Shown in pieces: positions 43,605 through 52,291 of a DNA stretch of 64,000 nucleotides (the stretch's first letter is position 1; the number at the start of each line of letters is the position of its first letter). Position numbers and translations under genes: made by a program. Location: NCBI GenBank assembly GCA_947493695.1, contig CANLSF010000008.1, positions 124,001 through 188,000 of the forward strand, written 5' to 3'. The notes under the pieces were generated by a model. It was given only the letters and a program-made list of their open reading frames with translations. It was not told the DNA's origin and made no database searches. Source of the stretch: an uncultured Kiloniellaceae bacterium (GTDB lineage Bacteria > Pseudomonadota > Alphaproteobacteria > Kiloniellales > Kiloniellaceae).

Positions 43605-44816
43605 ATGACCCTCAACATCCGCCTCTTCGCCTTTATTCTTGCCGTCTTGTCGGCCTTGGCGCCCTTTTCGATCGATACCTATCTGCCCGCGATTCCCATG
43701 ATGGCGGATTACTTCGGATCGTCAGTGCATCATGTGGAATGGTCGATTTCCTCCTATTTCTTCGGCTTTGCCGTCGGACAGCTGCTTGGCGGTCCCCTCT
43801 CGGATTATCTGGGGCGGCAGAAAATCGCGCTCTGGGGATTGTTGCTCTTTACCGCGTCGAGCGTGGCGATTTCGCAGGTCGAGTCGGTGGATTGGCTGAT
43901 TGGATTACGGGTTCTGCAGGCGATTGGCGGCGGTTTCTCCGTTGTGGTGGTGACGGCCATGGTGCGGGACCGTTTTGAGGGGCGGGAGGCCGCGCGTATC
44001 TACACGCTGATTGGCTTCATTATGATGGCTGCGCCCCTGACGGCGCCCGCAATCGGCGCCGTTATCCTGGAGTTCCTGCACTGGCAGGCGATTTTCATCT
44101 TCCTGGCTCTCTATGGTCTGGTCACGATCCTGGGGGTCGGCATGTTGCTGGTCGAAACCCGCAGCGTGCGGCGAACCCAGCCAAGATCGGTCGGGGAGTC
44201 GATCCGCTCAGCTCTGGTGACCTACGGACGCATTGTCAGCCACCGCGGCGGCCTGGGTTATATGCTGGCGATGGGCTTTTCTATGGGCGTGCTGTTCGTC
44301 TATCTGACCGACTCAGCCTTCGTTTTCATCGAGTACTACGGTTACTCCCACACCTCCTTTCCGATCTTCTTTTCCGCCAATGTACTCTCGATGATGGCCT
44401 TCAACCGCGTTAATGCCATGCTTCTAAAGCGGCACGAGCCCGACAGCATTATGCGCTTCGGCCTGATCCTGCTCGTGGTCCTGACGTTGCTGCTGCTGGC
44501 CAGTGCCACGCTTTCCGGCGACCAGATCCTGGTGTTCCCGCTGCTCCTGCTCGCGATCGGAACTCTGAGTTTCATCTCCACCAACGGCACCGCCTGCTTC
44601 ATGGCCTTTTTCGGCGAGGAAGCAGGAGCTGCCAACGCGGTGCTGGGCACCCTGCGGTTTGTGTTTGCGGCTTTGCTGGGCGGTGTGGTCGGTTTTGTTC
44701 ATGACGGCAGCCTTTTGCCCATGACCGGCATGATCGCCTTTTGCGCGGTGGCGGCCTTCGCGTCTTACAGGTTCCTGCGGATTGAGGCGAGGAGTGATCA
44801 GGAAGCGGCGATTTAG
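43605..44816 (+). CDS. Multidrug MFS transporter, Bcr/CflA type
   Basis: 403 aa with 12 predicted helices. Family marks are the start LSALAPFSIDTYLPAIPMMADYF (helix 1, with the acid of the Bcr/CflA group), then GQLLGGPLSDYLGRQKIALWG (loop 2-3 MFS motif) and RVLQAIGGGFSVVVVTAMVRDRF. It should be a proton-driven exporter of drugs or metabolites. Its gene is divergent from a LysR regulator, the normal local-control arrangement. Confidence 0.88.
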   Translation: MTLNIRLFAFILAVLSALAPFSIDTYLPAIPMMADYFGSSVHHVEWSISSYFFGFAVGQLLGGPLSDYLGRQKIALWGLLLFTASSVAISQVESVDWLIGLRVLQAIGGGFSVVVVTAMVRDRFEGREAARIYTLIGFIMMAAPLTAPAIGAVILEFLHWQAIFIFLALYGLVTILGVGMLLVETRSVRRTQPRSVGESIRSALVTYGRIVSHRGGLGYMLAMGFSMGVLFVYLTDSAFVFIEYYGYSHTSFPIFFSANVLSMMAFNRVNAMLLKRHEPDSIMRFGLILLVVLTLLLLASATLSGDQILVFPLLLLAIGTLSFISTNGTACFMAFFGEEAGAANAVLGTLRFVFAALLGGVVGFVHDGSLLPMTGMIAFCAVAAFASYRFLRIEARSDQEAAI

Positions 44817-44878
44817 GATTTTGTAAGGTGCCAGGATAGATTGAAGTGTTGAAATCCGGCAGGCCATCGATCCTCTAG

Positions 44879-44894
44879 AATATGAAGTCATATT
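44879..44894. promoter_or_regulatory. Perfect 7-bp palindrome upstream of the STM3941-like gene
   Basis: AATATGA-AG-TCATATT is a perfect inverted repeat 112 bp before the STM3941-like gene and 63 bp after the MFS gene. It is AT-rich in a GC-rich region and symmetrical enough for a dimeric repressor site, but no regulator is adjacent. Confidence 0.35.
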
Positions 44895-45006
44895 ATCCAA
44901 CGCGTATTGCTCAGCTTGCGGAGTTTTTCTTCGGACTTGACCCCAAGCTCGCAACTCTCAAGACTTGCCCGGGCAATGCTGATCTACCGTCACTTCGGCG
45001 AGATTT

Positions 45007-45534
45007 ATGTTTCAAACGAGGCCTTTAAGGATTTCGAGCAATCCGGCTAAAGCGGTTTTTTTCGTCATTGGATCGCTCGCTTTCGCCGCTTGGGGTATAT
45101 GGTTCGCCGGATTGGGGCCAGACGAAGTTGAAGAATCAGGAGTACGCAGGTTGCGCTGGGCGCATCCCTGGTTCGGCTGGCTGACGGCTGTTTTCTTCGG
45201 ATACGGTGTTTTGGCGTTCCTTCGGGAAGCCTTCGACCGTAGCCCACAGCTCCTGATTCAAGACGAGGGATTGACCTGGCGCCGCTGGGGCGTGAAAGAG
45301 ATTCCCTGGCGGGAGATCACCGAAATCGAACTGAAGGAATACAGAGGCGGGAAGGTCATCGAGATTCAACTGAGAGATCCTGATTGTTACCGGCCCCGGT
45401 TTCCCTTTTCTCTTTTCTCCAGAATCAGCAGGTCGTTGAGCCGTGACAACCTTACAATCTCGACTGCCACCCTGCTCCGTTTGCCTGAGGATATTTTCGC
45501 TACGATGGATTACTTCTGGCGGAAGAACCGATAA
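45007..45534 (+). CDS. STM3941-like membrane protein
   Basis: 175 aa. Two hydrophobic segments occupy about residues 17-37 and 52-70; the remaining part is a PH-like beta domain (LLIQDEGLTWRRWGVKEIPWREITEIELKEYRGGKVIEIQL). This arrangement is that of the STM3941 family, whose function is unknown. It is on its own, convergent with the SRPBCC gene 31 bp away. Confidence 0.7.
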   Translation: MFQTRPLRISSNPAKAVFFVIGSLAFAAWGIWFAGLGPDEVEESGVRRLRWAHPWFGWLTAVFFGYGVLAFLREAFDRSPQLLIQDEGLTWRRWGVKEIPWREITEIELKEYRGGKVIEIQLRDPDCYRPRFPFSLFSRISRSLSRDNLTISTATLLRLPEDIFATMDYFWRKNR

Positions 45535-45565
45535 TTTTTTACGGGGTGAGGACGGGCTGAAAGCG

Positions 45566-46597
45566 CTAGGGTTGCGATTCGGCTCTGGCTTTAGTGTCTT
45601 CCGCCAGCACACCCATGCTCAGAGTGCCGGCAAGGGCCATCATCGGCTTAAAGATCAGCGACGGCGCGAGTAAACGCTCGTAGTCCAGCGTCACCCTGAG
45701 AAGGCTTCCCTGGTCGCGCGGCACGACTTCGTAAGTGATGGAAGTGATTGCGATCCAGTTCGCCATTGGTGTGCTGTCTGAGATAGTCTCGAAGACGCTG
45801 CGCAGACCCTCCCGTTTGACGACTTCAAGATGAAGCTCGCCCTGACCTTCTCTGCCTGCAAAAACGACAACCCGTTTTGCGCCGAGTTCGGTGCCTTCGT
45901 CGACCCGAACCGCGACGGGTTGCGGGAAGGCTTGCAGAATACCCGGCAAAGGAAACTCGGGGGTGGTCGCCGTTTGCATTGCTGCCCAGACCCTCTCCGG
46001 CGGCGCGCTGATGGCGACCGACGCTGTCGCCTGCCCCGCCCCGGCAAAGCGATATAAGCCTGAAATGCCTTCCAGGCTGGCGATCGCCACCAGCGTGAAA
46101 ACCGTGGCCAGGATGCTCAAATCCTTGAGGTGATTTTTATCGCTTGCCAGTTTCCCAATGGCCTTCACGACGAAATCAAGGAGTCTCGCGGCGAGATAGA
46201 AGGCGAACGCAACGGCGGCCAGCGTGTTTGCCAGGACGACAAGACAAAACAGCGTGACCAGAAAACCATAGAGGTATCCATCCGCTGAGCTCGCCGCGCT
46301 GGGCATCGGCGCCACCGCCATGACTGCCGGTACAAGCAGCGCCAATAACAAGGAACTCATCAGCGCACGGTCGATAACGGTCCGCGCATAACCCGGCTGG
46401 CGGCCGCGCGTCGCGAGCACCCACAGGAAGTGCACGAGCCCGATCACCAGCAAGGGCGAGATAAACTGGAGGCTGGTTTGCACATGTGCTGTTTTCGAGA
46501 TACCCCAGGCGTAGGTCATGCTGAAACACATGGCGAGCGCATGGGCCGGCCAGTCTGCTTTGACCAACGCCCTTGTTCGAAGCCGTCCGCCCGTCAT
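45566..46597 (-). CDS. Membrane protein with C-terminal SRPBCC domain
   Basis: 343 aa. Residues about 18-180 hold five hydrophobic segments (for example SPLLVIGLVHFLWVLATRG and LYGFLVTLFCLVVLANTLAAVAFAFYLAARL). Residues about 190-335 are a START/SRPBCC lipid-binding-type domain beginning ATASVAISAPPERVWAAM, with GAKRVVVFAGREGQGELHLEVVKREG and ITSITYEVVPRDQGSLLRVTLDYE. SRPBCC domains bind hydrophobic ligands. The ATG overlaps the TGA of the desaturase gene (ATGA), so it is translated after it. A link between lipid desaturation and ligand handling is plausible. Fusion of a membrane domain to SRPBCC is uncommon. Confidence 0.72.
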   Translation of the reverse strand: MTGGRLRTRALVKADWPAHALAMCFSMTYAWGISKTAHVQTSLQFISPLLVIGLVHFLWVLATRGRQPGYARTVIDRALMSSLLLALLVPAVMAVAPMPSAASSADGYLYGFLVTLFCLVVLANTLAAVAFAFYLAARLLDFVVKAIGKLASDKNHLKDLSILATVFTLVAIASLEGISGLYRFAGAGQATASVAISAPPERVWAAMQTATTPEFPLPGILQAFPQPVAVRVDEGTELGAKRVVVFAGREGQGELHLEVVKREGLRSVFETISDSTPMANWIAITSITYEVVPRDQGSLLRVTLDYERLLAPSLIFKPMMALAGTLSMGVLAEDTKARAESQP

Positions 46598-47493
46598 GCG
46601 CCGTTCACCCGGACGAGATTTTCCCGCTTCGGCAGGGTTTCAGGCGTCTGGAAGTTCCAGGCCAGACCGCAGCCGTTTAAGGCTTGCAAGACGACCCAGC
46701 CAGGATCGAATTGCCCCTGCTTGAGACCAAGTTTTGCCGATCCGGGAAAGGCATGGTGATTGTTGTGCCAGCACTCTCCGAAGGTGACCAGTCCGAGGTA
46801 ATCAAGGTTATAGCCCTGAGTTGAGGCGCCCTTAAGATGCCAATCCTGCGCGCCGTCATTGTGGGCGAAGTAACCGACGATCCAGTGGCCGAAGATCGAA
46901 ACACTGACACGGGCGCAAATACCCCAGGCTACCCAGCCCCAGCCGCCCAGCGCGAAGAGCAGCACGGCCAGAGGAAGCTGCTGGAGCATCGAAGTCGCCT
47001 GTAAAGCGCGATAGAAGGGATCACCACTGAGCCCTGCGGGATAGTTGAACTCAGGCTCTCGCGACAGGTCGAGCTTGCAATGCAATTGCCACCAGAAATC
47101 GGTCAGGATACCGCGCCTGTGAGCCAGAAAATCGTGGCATTCGGGGTTCCGCTGAGCCCAGTCGCGAACGTCGTGGGTGAACATCATCGTGAAAGGGCCG
47201 CCCAGGCCGACGAGCGTTCCCAGATAGACAAGCAGCCGTTCCAGCCATTTCGGACAATCGAATGAACTGTGGATCAGCTTCCTGTGCATGCCCAGGGAAT
47301 GACCGAAGCACAAAATCACGCCGGACAAGACAAAAAAAACGAGCAGGGCGGCCGGTGAGAAGAAAACCGTTCCAAGCGTGAGCCAGCCCAGAGTCATGCC
47401 GCTCCACCAAAGGGATTTCACCGGACTCCATCTCACGTGTCCGGCCCTGGGGTCCGCGTGGCCGTCGAGGCCTATGCGTTCAAACAGGCTCAT
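46594..47493 (-). CDS. Membrane fatty acid desaturase-like protein with atypical second histidine box
   Basis: 299 aa from ATG 47493 (AGGAT about 10 nt upstream); a longer start at 47544 is in frame. Box 1 is HSLGMH (65-70) and box 3 is ECWHNNHHAFP, as in acyl-CoA/acyl-lipid desaturases. The second box, normally HxxHH, is replaced by HDVRDWAQ (107-114), with His120 and His125 following shortly. Four hydrophobic segments flank the boxes. It probably introduces a double bond or hydroxyl group in a lipid chain. The gene is divergent from an ArsR-type regulator and upstream of a coupled SRPBCC membrane gene. Confidence 0.8.
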   Translation of the reverse strand: MSLFERIGLDGHADPRAGHVRWSPVKSLWWSGMTLGWLTLGTVFFSPAALLVFFVLSGVILCFGHSLGMHRKLIHSSFDCPKWLERLLVYLGTLVGLGGPFTMMFTHDVRDWAQRNPECHDFLAHRRGILTDFWWQLHCKLDLSREPEFNYPAGLSGDPFYRALQATSMLQQLPLAVLLFALGGWGWVAWGICARVSVSIFGHWIVGYFAHNDGAQDWHLKGASTQGYNLDYLGLVTFGECWHNNHHAFPGSAKLGLKQGQFDPGWVVLQALNGCGLAWNFQTPETLPKRENLVRVNGA

Positions 47494-47578
47494 AGTGCCG
47501 GATCCTGCTTCATTGCGAATATTGTACGTTGAAAGAGCGACCATAATCTGATTAACCTATATCTATCTTGTTATTTAC

Positions 47579-47602
47579 CTATATAACTATATAGCTATAT
47601 AT
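47579..47602. promoter_or_regulatory. Triple 8-bp direct repeat/inverted repeat at the ArsR start
   Basis: CTATATA occurs at 47579, 47587 and 47595, an 8-bp period. The first two copies also form an inverted repeat, CTATATA-AC-TATATAG (47579-47594). The array abuts the ATG at 47603 and lies between divergent ArsR and desaturase genes, so it is the best operator candidate for the ArsR protein. There is no purine-rich ribosome site before that ATG. Confidence 0.6.
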
Positions 47603-47914
47603 ATGTCAAACGCAGAACGCATCTTTGATGCTTTGAGTTCCACGCCCCGGCGAAGAATCCTGGCTTACATCGCCGAAGGACCGCTTTCAGCCGGCGAAAT
47701 CGCGGAGCGTTTTGACATGTCCCAACCGGCTGTTTCGAAACATCTTGCGATCCTGAAAGCCGCCGGCCTGGTCTGGACCGAACGTAAAGGTCAATTCATC
47801 AAGTACGGGATGGAGCGTGAGAATCTCGCCGGTACGCTCGCCGGTTTCCTTCAGGAGGTCTGCCCGCCGTCGCGCGCGCTTAGAAAGGAACGCAGTAAAG
47901 CTGGGGAGGAGTGA
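47603..47914 (+). CDS. ArsR/SdpR-type winged-helix repressor
   Basis: 103 aa. The helix-turn-helix is clear: FDALSSTPRRRILAYIAEGPLSAGEIAERFDMSQPAVSKHLAILKAAGLVWTERKGQFIKYGM. There are no Cys pairs, so a metal-sensing ArsR site is not seen; this fits the SdpR/autorepressor subgroup. It is divergent from the desaturase-SRPBCC operon and probably represses both directions through the CTATATA repeats at its start. A start codon directly after the repeats, without a ribosome site, suggests leaderless translation. Confidence 0.85.
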   Translation: MSNAERIFDALSSTPRRRILAYIAEGPLSAGEIAERFDMSQPAVSKHLAILKAAGLVWTERKGQFIKYGMERENLAGTLAGFLQEVCPPSRALRKERSKAGEE

Positions 47915-48017
47915 GTTAAAGCGCCGCGCAGAAGCGATAGGCGCCAAGTATCAGATCCGAAAAGCTGCGGCGTGTAGCCGGTCGCGATTCCATCTAAAAC
48001 GTGATCTGAGCTAGTGT

Positions 48018-48446
48018 TTATTTGTGGTGTCTGATTTCGAACTTGCTGTTGTATTTGCGCACCATATCTGCCGTTTCTTCGGGACTTAAAGTCCTTCCGT
48101 TGGTGGACAGGGCTGAGGGATCCAGCCGATCTCCTCCCCAAAAAAAATTGCCCGCTTCATGGGGTTTCCATCCCTGGGCTTTGGCTTTCCTGATCACATT
48201 GGCAACGCTGGAGGGCGTCACACTTGGCCAATCCTGGTATTCAGGTTCGAAGGCATGCGTGTGCCGGCAGATGGATTTCGGGTTCGACGCGGATTGAATG
48301 TAAATATCGATATACACGGGGTGGTCCATATACCGAACAACGTCAGCTTCGGGCCTTCGCCACTTCGTATCTGCTTTTGAAACTCGATACTCGAAGGTCT
48401 CGCCGTCGACGGTAATTTTGCGCAGTCCCTTTGATGGTAGTGCCAT
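48018..48446 (-). CDS. Uncharacterised protein
   Basis: About 142 aa from the ATG at 48446; 16 more in-frame codons lead to a Met at 48494, so the start is uncertain. It begins ALPSKGLRKITVDGETFEYRV and contains a Val-Thr-Pro-Ser-Ser-Val-Ala-Asn-Val-Ile motif followed by KAKAQGWKPHEAG. Similar short proteins of unknown function with ITVDG-x-YRW starts and VTP-x-V-x-x-A-I-x-x-A-x-x-x-GW ends exist in several bacteria, which supports a real gene. No function can be given. Nothing adjacent helps. Confidence 0.5.
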   Translation of the reverse strand: MALPSKGLRKITVDGETFEYRVSKADTKWRRPEADVVRYMDHPVYIDIYIQSASNPKSICRHTHAFEPEYQDWPSVTPSSVANVIRKAKAQGWKPHEAGNFFWGGDRLDPSALSTNGRTLSPEETADMVRKYNSKFEIRHHK

Positions 48447-48729
48447 ATCAACATCTGCTATTTTGTTTAATCTCGATAATACTATATACGCCATAAGCTT
48501 TATTCTGGAAAGATACGGATAATGATCGTGCGACCGGCTAGCTCAGTCATTGGCAGATCATCCATCAGGTCCTAGGCGGACACAGTTGGCACGCAGTGTC
48601 GGCCATACCGAACCCGTCCCACGCTTTTGTGACCGTAGGTCGCGAGTGCTGTTCCCCAATAGCTTCTTGAAAGTTTGCGCGCTTTAAGCCTTATTTTTAG
48701 TCTGGGCAACAGATGGAGGCACTTATCCC

Positions 48730-49944
48730 ATGGCAGGACCACTGCAGGGTTATCGCATCGTCGACCTCACGGCGATGATTTCCGGACCGCTGGCGACCAT
48801 GATCCTTGCGGATCAGGGCGCGGACGTCATCAAGATCGAAAGCCCAAAGGGCGGCGATTACACCCGGCAGGTGTCCAACCGGCGGTCTGGTCTGGCGGCT
48901 TCCTTCCTCAATAACAATCGCAATAAGCGCTCGGTTTCCCTGAACCTGAAGGATCCGCGCGGGGTCGAGGTCCTGAAAAAGCTGATCGCGGACGCGGACG
49001 TCTTTGTCCAGAATTTCCGGCCCGGCGTGATTGAACGCATGGGGCTGGGCGAGGACGAGGTTCGGAAAATCGCACCTGAAATCGTCTATGTCTCGATCAG
49101 TGGCTTCGGCGAGAAGGGTCCTTACGCCCACAAGCCGGTTTACGATCCGCTTGTGCAGGCGCTGTCGGGTCTGACGACCGTGCAGGCCGGTACCGATCAG
49201 GAGCGGCCCCGGCTGGTGCGCACGATCCTGCCAGACAAGCTGACCGGGGTCACAGCCTCCCAGGCCATCACCGCGGCCCTGCTGTCGCGGGAACGGAACG
49301 GCAAGGGACAGCATGTGCGCCTTTCCATGCTCGATAGTGTGATTGCCTTCCTCTGGGGGTCCGACATGGGTAGCCAGACCTTCGTGGGCGCAGAGCTTCC
49401 GCAGCAGGCGGCGCAGAGCTTTATCGATCTGATCTATGAAACCAGCGACGGCTATATCAGTGTTGCTGTGCAGTCCGACAAGCAGTGGGAAGGTCTGACC
49501 CGCGCATTGGAAACTCCGGAGTGGCTGGAGGATCCGCGTTTCAAGTCACCGGCGCTGCGCCAGACCAACATCGATGCCCGGCTGGAGCTGACCCAGAGTA
49601 TCCTGACGTCGCGCTCGTCCGAGGAATGGCTGAAGCGTCTGGAAGAACAGGATGTGCCCTGTGTTCCGGTCCTCAGCCGCAGTGATATGATCAGCCATCC
49701 GCAGGTGGAGGCCAGCGGTATTGTCGTGGAGAGCGATCATCCGCACGCGGGCCGTCTGCGGCAGGCACGGCCAGCGGCACGTTTCTCGGAGACGCCGGTG
49801 GAGCTGCGCCACGGCGGCGCCTTGCTCGGGGCTCACAATGAAGAGGTGCTCGGCGAACTTGGACTTGATGCGAAAGAGATCGAGACATTGCGGGACGAGG
49901 GCGTGCTCGGCGCGCCGGTGCAAGCGGCAGAGGCGGCGGAATGA
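48730..49944 (+). CDS. CaiB/BaiF-family CoA-transferase
   Basis: 404 aa, start preceded by GGAGG (48716-48720). Family III CoA-transferase: LQGYRIVDLTAMISGPLATMILADQGADVIKIESPKGGDYTRQ at the start, NNRNKRSVSLNLKDPRG and VFVQNFRPGVIERMGLG. The catalytic Asp region is VYVSISGFGEKGPYAHKPVYDPLVQALSGL (Asp in the YDPL motif). It moves CoA between carboxylates. The next gene, a GST, starts within its stop codon, so they are translated together. Confidence 0.88.
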   Translation: MAGPLQGYRIVDLTAMISGPLATMILADQGADVIKIESPKGGDYTRQVSNRRSGLAASFLNNNRNKRSVSLNLKDPRGVEVLKKLIADADVFVQNFRPGVIERMGLGEDEVRKIAPEIVYVSISGFGEKGPYAHKPVYDPLVQALSGLTTVQAGTDQERPRLVRTILPDKLTGVTASQAITAALLSRERNGKGQHVRLSMLDSVIAFLWGSDMGSQTFVGAELPQQAAQSFIDLIYETSDGYISVAVQSDKQWEGLTRALETPEWLEDPRFKSPALRQTNIDARLELTQSILTSRSSEEWLKRLEEQDVPCVPVLSRSDMISHPQVEASGIVVESDHPHAGRLRQARPAARFSETPVELRHGGALLGAHNEEVLGELGLDAKEIETLRDEGVLGAPVQAAEAAE

Positions 49945-50663
49945 TCGACTTCTATTACTGGCCGACCCCCAACGGCTGGAAGGTCGCCATCCTGCTCGAA
50001 GAGCTGGGGATTCCCTATACCACTATTCCAGTGAACATTTCCAAGGGCGATCAGTTCAAACCCGAGTTCCTGGCCATCAGTCCGAACAATCGCATGCCCG
50101 CGATCCTCGATCACGATGTCCAGGGTGAAGCGGTTTCGGTCTTCGAATCAGGCGCAATCCTCTATTATCTGGCGGAAAAGACGGGACGCTTCATTCCCGC
50201 CGACCCACTGGGCAAAAAGGAGGCTCTGGAATGGCTCTTCTGGCAGACCGGCAACCAGGGCCCTATGGCCGGACAGCTCAGTCATTTCGTGAACTATGCC
50301 CCGGGCGACGAGGCCTATTCCAAGACCCGCTATGCCAACGAGTACGACCGTTGTCTGGGTGTGCTCGAACGCCAACTGGAAGGGCGGGCGTTCATCCTGG
50401 GCGAAGACTATTCTATCGCCGACATGATCAACTGGCCCTGGGTCCTGATCGCCAAACCCTTGGGGCGCGATCTTGCGTCCTTCCCGAACGTGTCCCGCTG
50501 GCGCAAGGCCATCAAGGAGCGCCCCGCGGTGCAGCGCGCCGTCGATCTTGGCAAGGAATTCCGCCGCTCTGCCCCGCCCAGCGACGAAGAACGCAAGATC
50601 CTCTTCAGCCAGAGCGCCGAGACGGTGAAGGAACAGATCGGTAAGGGTGCCGGAGAGAGCTGA
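49941..50663 (+). CDS. Glutathione S-transferase family protein
   Basis: 240 aa. Thioredoxin-like N-terminal half with FYYWPTPNGWKVAILLEELGIPYTTIPVNI and the cis-Pro NNRMPAILDHD, then GAILYYLAEKTGRFIP, and an all-helical C-terminal half. The N-terminal Trp-Pro-Thr-Pro-Asn-Gly-Trp-Lys resembles the nu/YfcG-like disulfide-bond oxidoreductase group. The ATG overlaps the CaiB stop (ATGA). Pairing of a GST with a CaiB transferase suggests degradation of a CoA- or glutathione-linked compound. Partner substrate unknown. Confidence 0.85.
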   Translation: MIDFYYWPTPNGWKVAILLEELGIPYTTIPVNISKGDQFKPEFLAISPNNRMPAILDHDVQGEAVSVFESGAILYYLAEKTGRFIPADPLGKKEALEWLFWQTGNQGPMAGQLSHFVNYAPGDEAYSKTRYANEYDRCLGVLERQLEGRAFILGEDYSIADMINWPWVLIAKPLGRDLASFPNVSRWRKAIKERPAVQRAVDLGKEFRRSAPPSDEERKILFSQSAETVKEQIGKGAGES

Positions 50664-50813
50664 TTTAGGCTTTCAGCGAGCGGATGAGGAACAATCCCCT
50701 TCCAAGTCACATGGTCGCATCGGCAGGCTGTAAGCTTTTAGAGCTTTTCTATGTGGCTTTATTATTGTGAACTGGTCGCATTCGCAATTCGTAAAGAAAG
50801 CCTCGGTGCGCCT

Positions 50814-52232
50814 ATGCTGACGAGACGAGAATTTGTAGCCGCGGGTGCGTTGGGCGCCGGAGTGGCCGCCTCCGGCGCCGTGTTGGCGGGAGCTCTGGCG
50901 GCGCAGGGTGCAAAGCCCGATGAAGCATCGGCGGATGTGGTGCTCAAACCCAACCGGATCGACCATGCGATACATGCGGGCACGACGACCAGGGATATGA
51001 TGTCGTATGGTGTCGATGGCCCACCGCCGGTGCTCCGCATGAAGCAGGGGGAGGCATTTACCGCCGATCTCGTAAACGGGCTGGACGAGGCAACCACCAT
51101 TCACTGGCACGGCCTGCGCATTCCCAACGCCGTCGACGGCGTGCCCTTCCTGACCCAGCCTTATGTCTACAAGGACGAGCGCTTCCGCTACGCCTTTACG
51201 CCGCCGGATGCCGGGACCTTCTGGTATCACCCGCACTGCAACACGCTGGAACAGATGGGCCGGGGTCTGACCGGCCTGCTGATTGTCGAGGAGCCTGAAG
51301 ATCCCGGCTTCGATCAGGACCTGGCGCTGAACCTGCGGGATTTCCGTCTGGGCGATGACGGTCAGTTCATCCGGCAGTTCAAGCCACGTCTCGCCGCCCG
51401 GGGCGGTACCCTCGGCACGGTGATGACCACCAACTGGCAGGTCGAGCCGCGTTACGAGGTCCACAGCGGCGGTCTGCTCCGCCTGCGCCTTGCGGCAACA
51501 GACGTGACACGGATCTATCGCGTCAGTGTGGTGGATGAGGATGCGGGTGACAGGACGGAGGCCCGGGTGATCGCTCTCGACGCAAATCCCGTTCCCGCGC
51601 CCTTTAAGCTGGAGGTTTATCCCATAGGCGCGGGACAGCGCATGGATCTGGCGATCCGGCTTCCGCGCGAAGAGGGCAAGGTTCTGCGGGTCGAAACCCA
51701 GAGCGGCGCAGGGTCAAGAGTTCTCGCGACGCTGATCACGAAGGGGCCCGACCTCAGGCGTTCCTTCGCGGAACTCAAACCTCTCCCGCCCAATCCGGTG
51801 ATGGAACCGGACCTGGCCAACGCCACAACGTTGCCCTTCACCTTTTCCTGGTCGGCGGAGAAGTCTGGCATGGAGAGTATCTGCGGAACGCTTGGCTATA
51901 CATTCTGGGCCATCAATCGCGTGCCCTGGCCCGGTGATGTACCCGACCCCGGTGGTCCGCTCGCTGAGCTAAAGCTAGGCCAGAGCTATATCTTCCGGCT
52001 GATCAACGAGACCCCCAACAGCCATCCAATCCACCTGCACGGCATGAGCTTCAAATTGCTGCGTTCGAACAAACGTCAGCTCCTGCCCCTGGTGAGCGAT
52101 ACAGCGCTGTTGCTGCCGCAGGAGACAATGGAGGTCGCGCTGGTCGCTGATAACCCCGGCGACTGGGTCTTCCACTGCCACGTGATCGAACATCAGAAAA
52201 GCGGTCTGACCGGCTATGTGAAGGTGGTTTGA
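50814..52232 (+). CDS. Multicopper oxidase (laccase/CueO-like), Tat-exported
   Basis: 472 aa from ATG 50814; the frame runs on upstream, but this Met gives a clean Tat signal (TRREFVAAGALGAGVAASGAVLAG). The four copper-binding stretches are in order: TIHWHGLRIP, FWYHPHCNTLEQ, NSHPIHLHGMSF and VFHCHVIEHQKSGL, giving the T1, T2 and T3 ligands. The axial position after the HCHVIEHQ is Leu-like rather than Met. It should be a periplasmic laccase or cuprous oxidase. A strong bidirectional terminator follows. Confidence 0.9.
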   Translation: MLTRREFVAAGALGAGVAASGAVLAGALAAQGAKPDEASADVVLKPNRIDHAIHAGTTTRDMMSYGVDGPPPVLRMKQGEAFTADLVNGLDEATTIHWHGLRIPNAVDGVPFLTQPYVYKDERFRYAFTPPDAGTFWYHPHCNTLEQMGRGLTGLLIVEEPEDPGFDQDLALNLRDFRLGDDGQFIRQFKPRLAARGGTLGTVMTTNWQVEPRYEVHSGGLLRLRLAATDVTRIYRVSVVDEDAGDRTEARVIALDANPVPAPFKLEVYPIGAGQRMDLAIRLPREEGKVLRVETQSGAGSRVLATLITKGPDLRRSFAELKPLPPNPVMEPDLANATTLPFTFSWSAEKSGMESICGTLGYTFWAINRVPWPGDVPDPGGPLAELKLGQSYIFRLINETPNSHPIHLHGMSFKLLRSNKRQLLPLVSDTALLLPQETMEVALVADNPGDWVFHCHVIEHQKSGLTGYVKVV

Positions 52233-52236
52233 GCGC

Positions 52237-52268
52237 AAAAAAAGCGGCCGCCGAAGCAGCCGCTTTTC
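52237..52268. terminator. Bidirectional intrinsic terminator between multicopper oxidase and RidA genes
   Basis: Arms AAAAGCGGC (52240-52248) and GCCGCTTTT (52259-52267) pair perfectly over 9 bp with a 10-base loop. An A-tract precedes and a T-tract follows on the plus strand, so it serves both converging genes. Confidence 0.85.
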
Positions 52269-52291
52269 TGAATTGCGAAAAGGCGCGCTCG

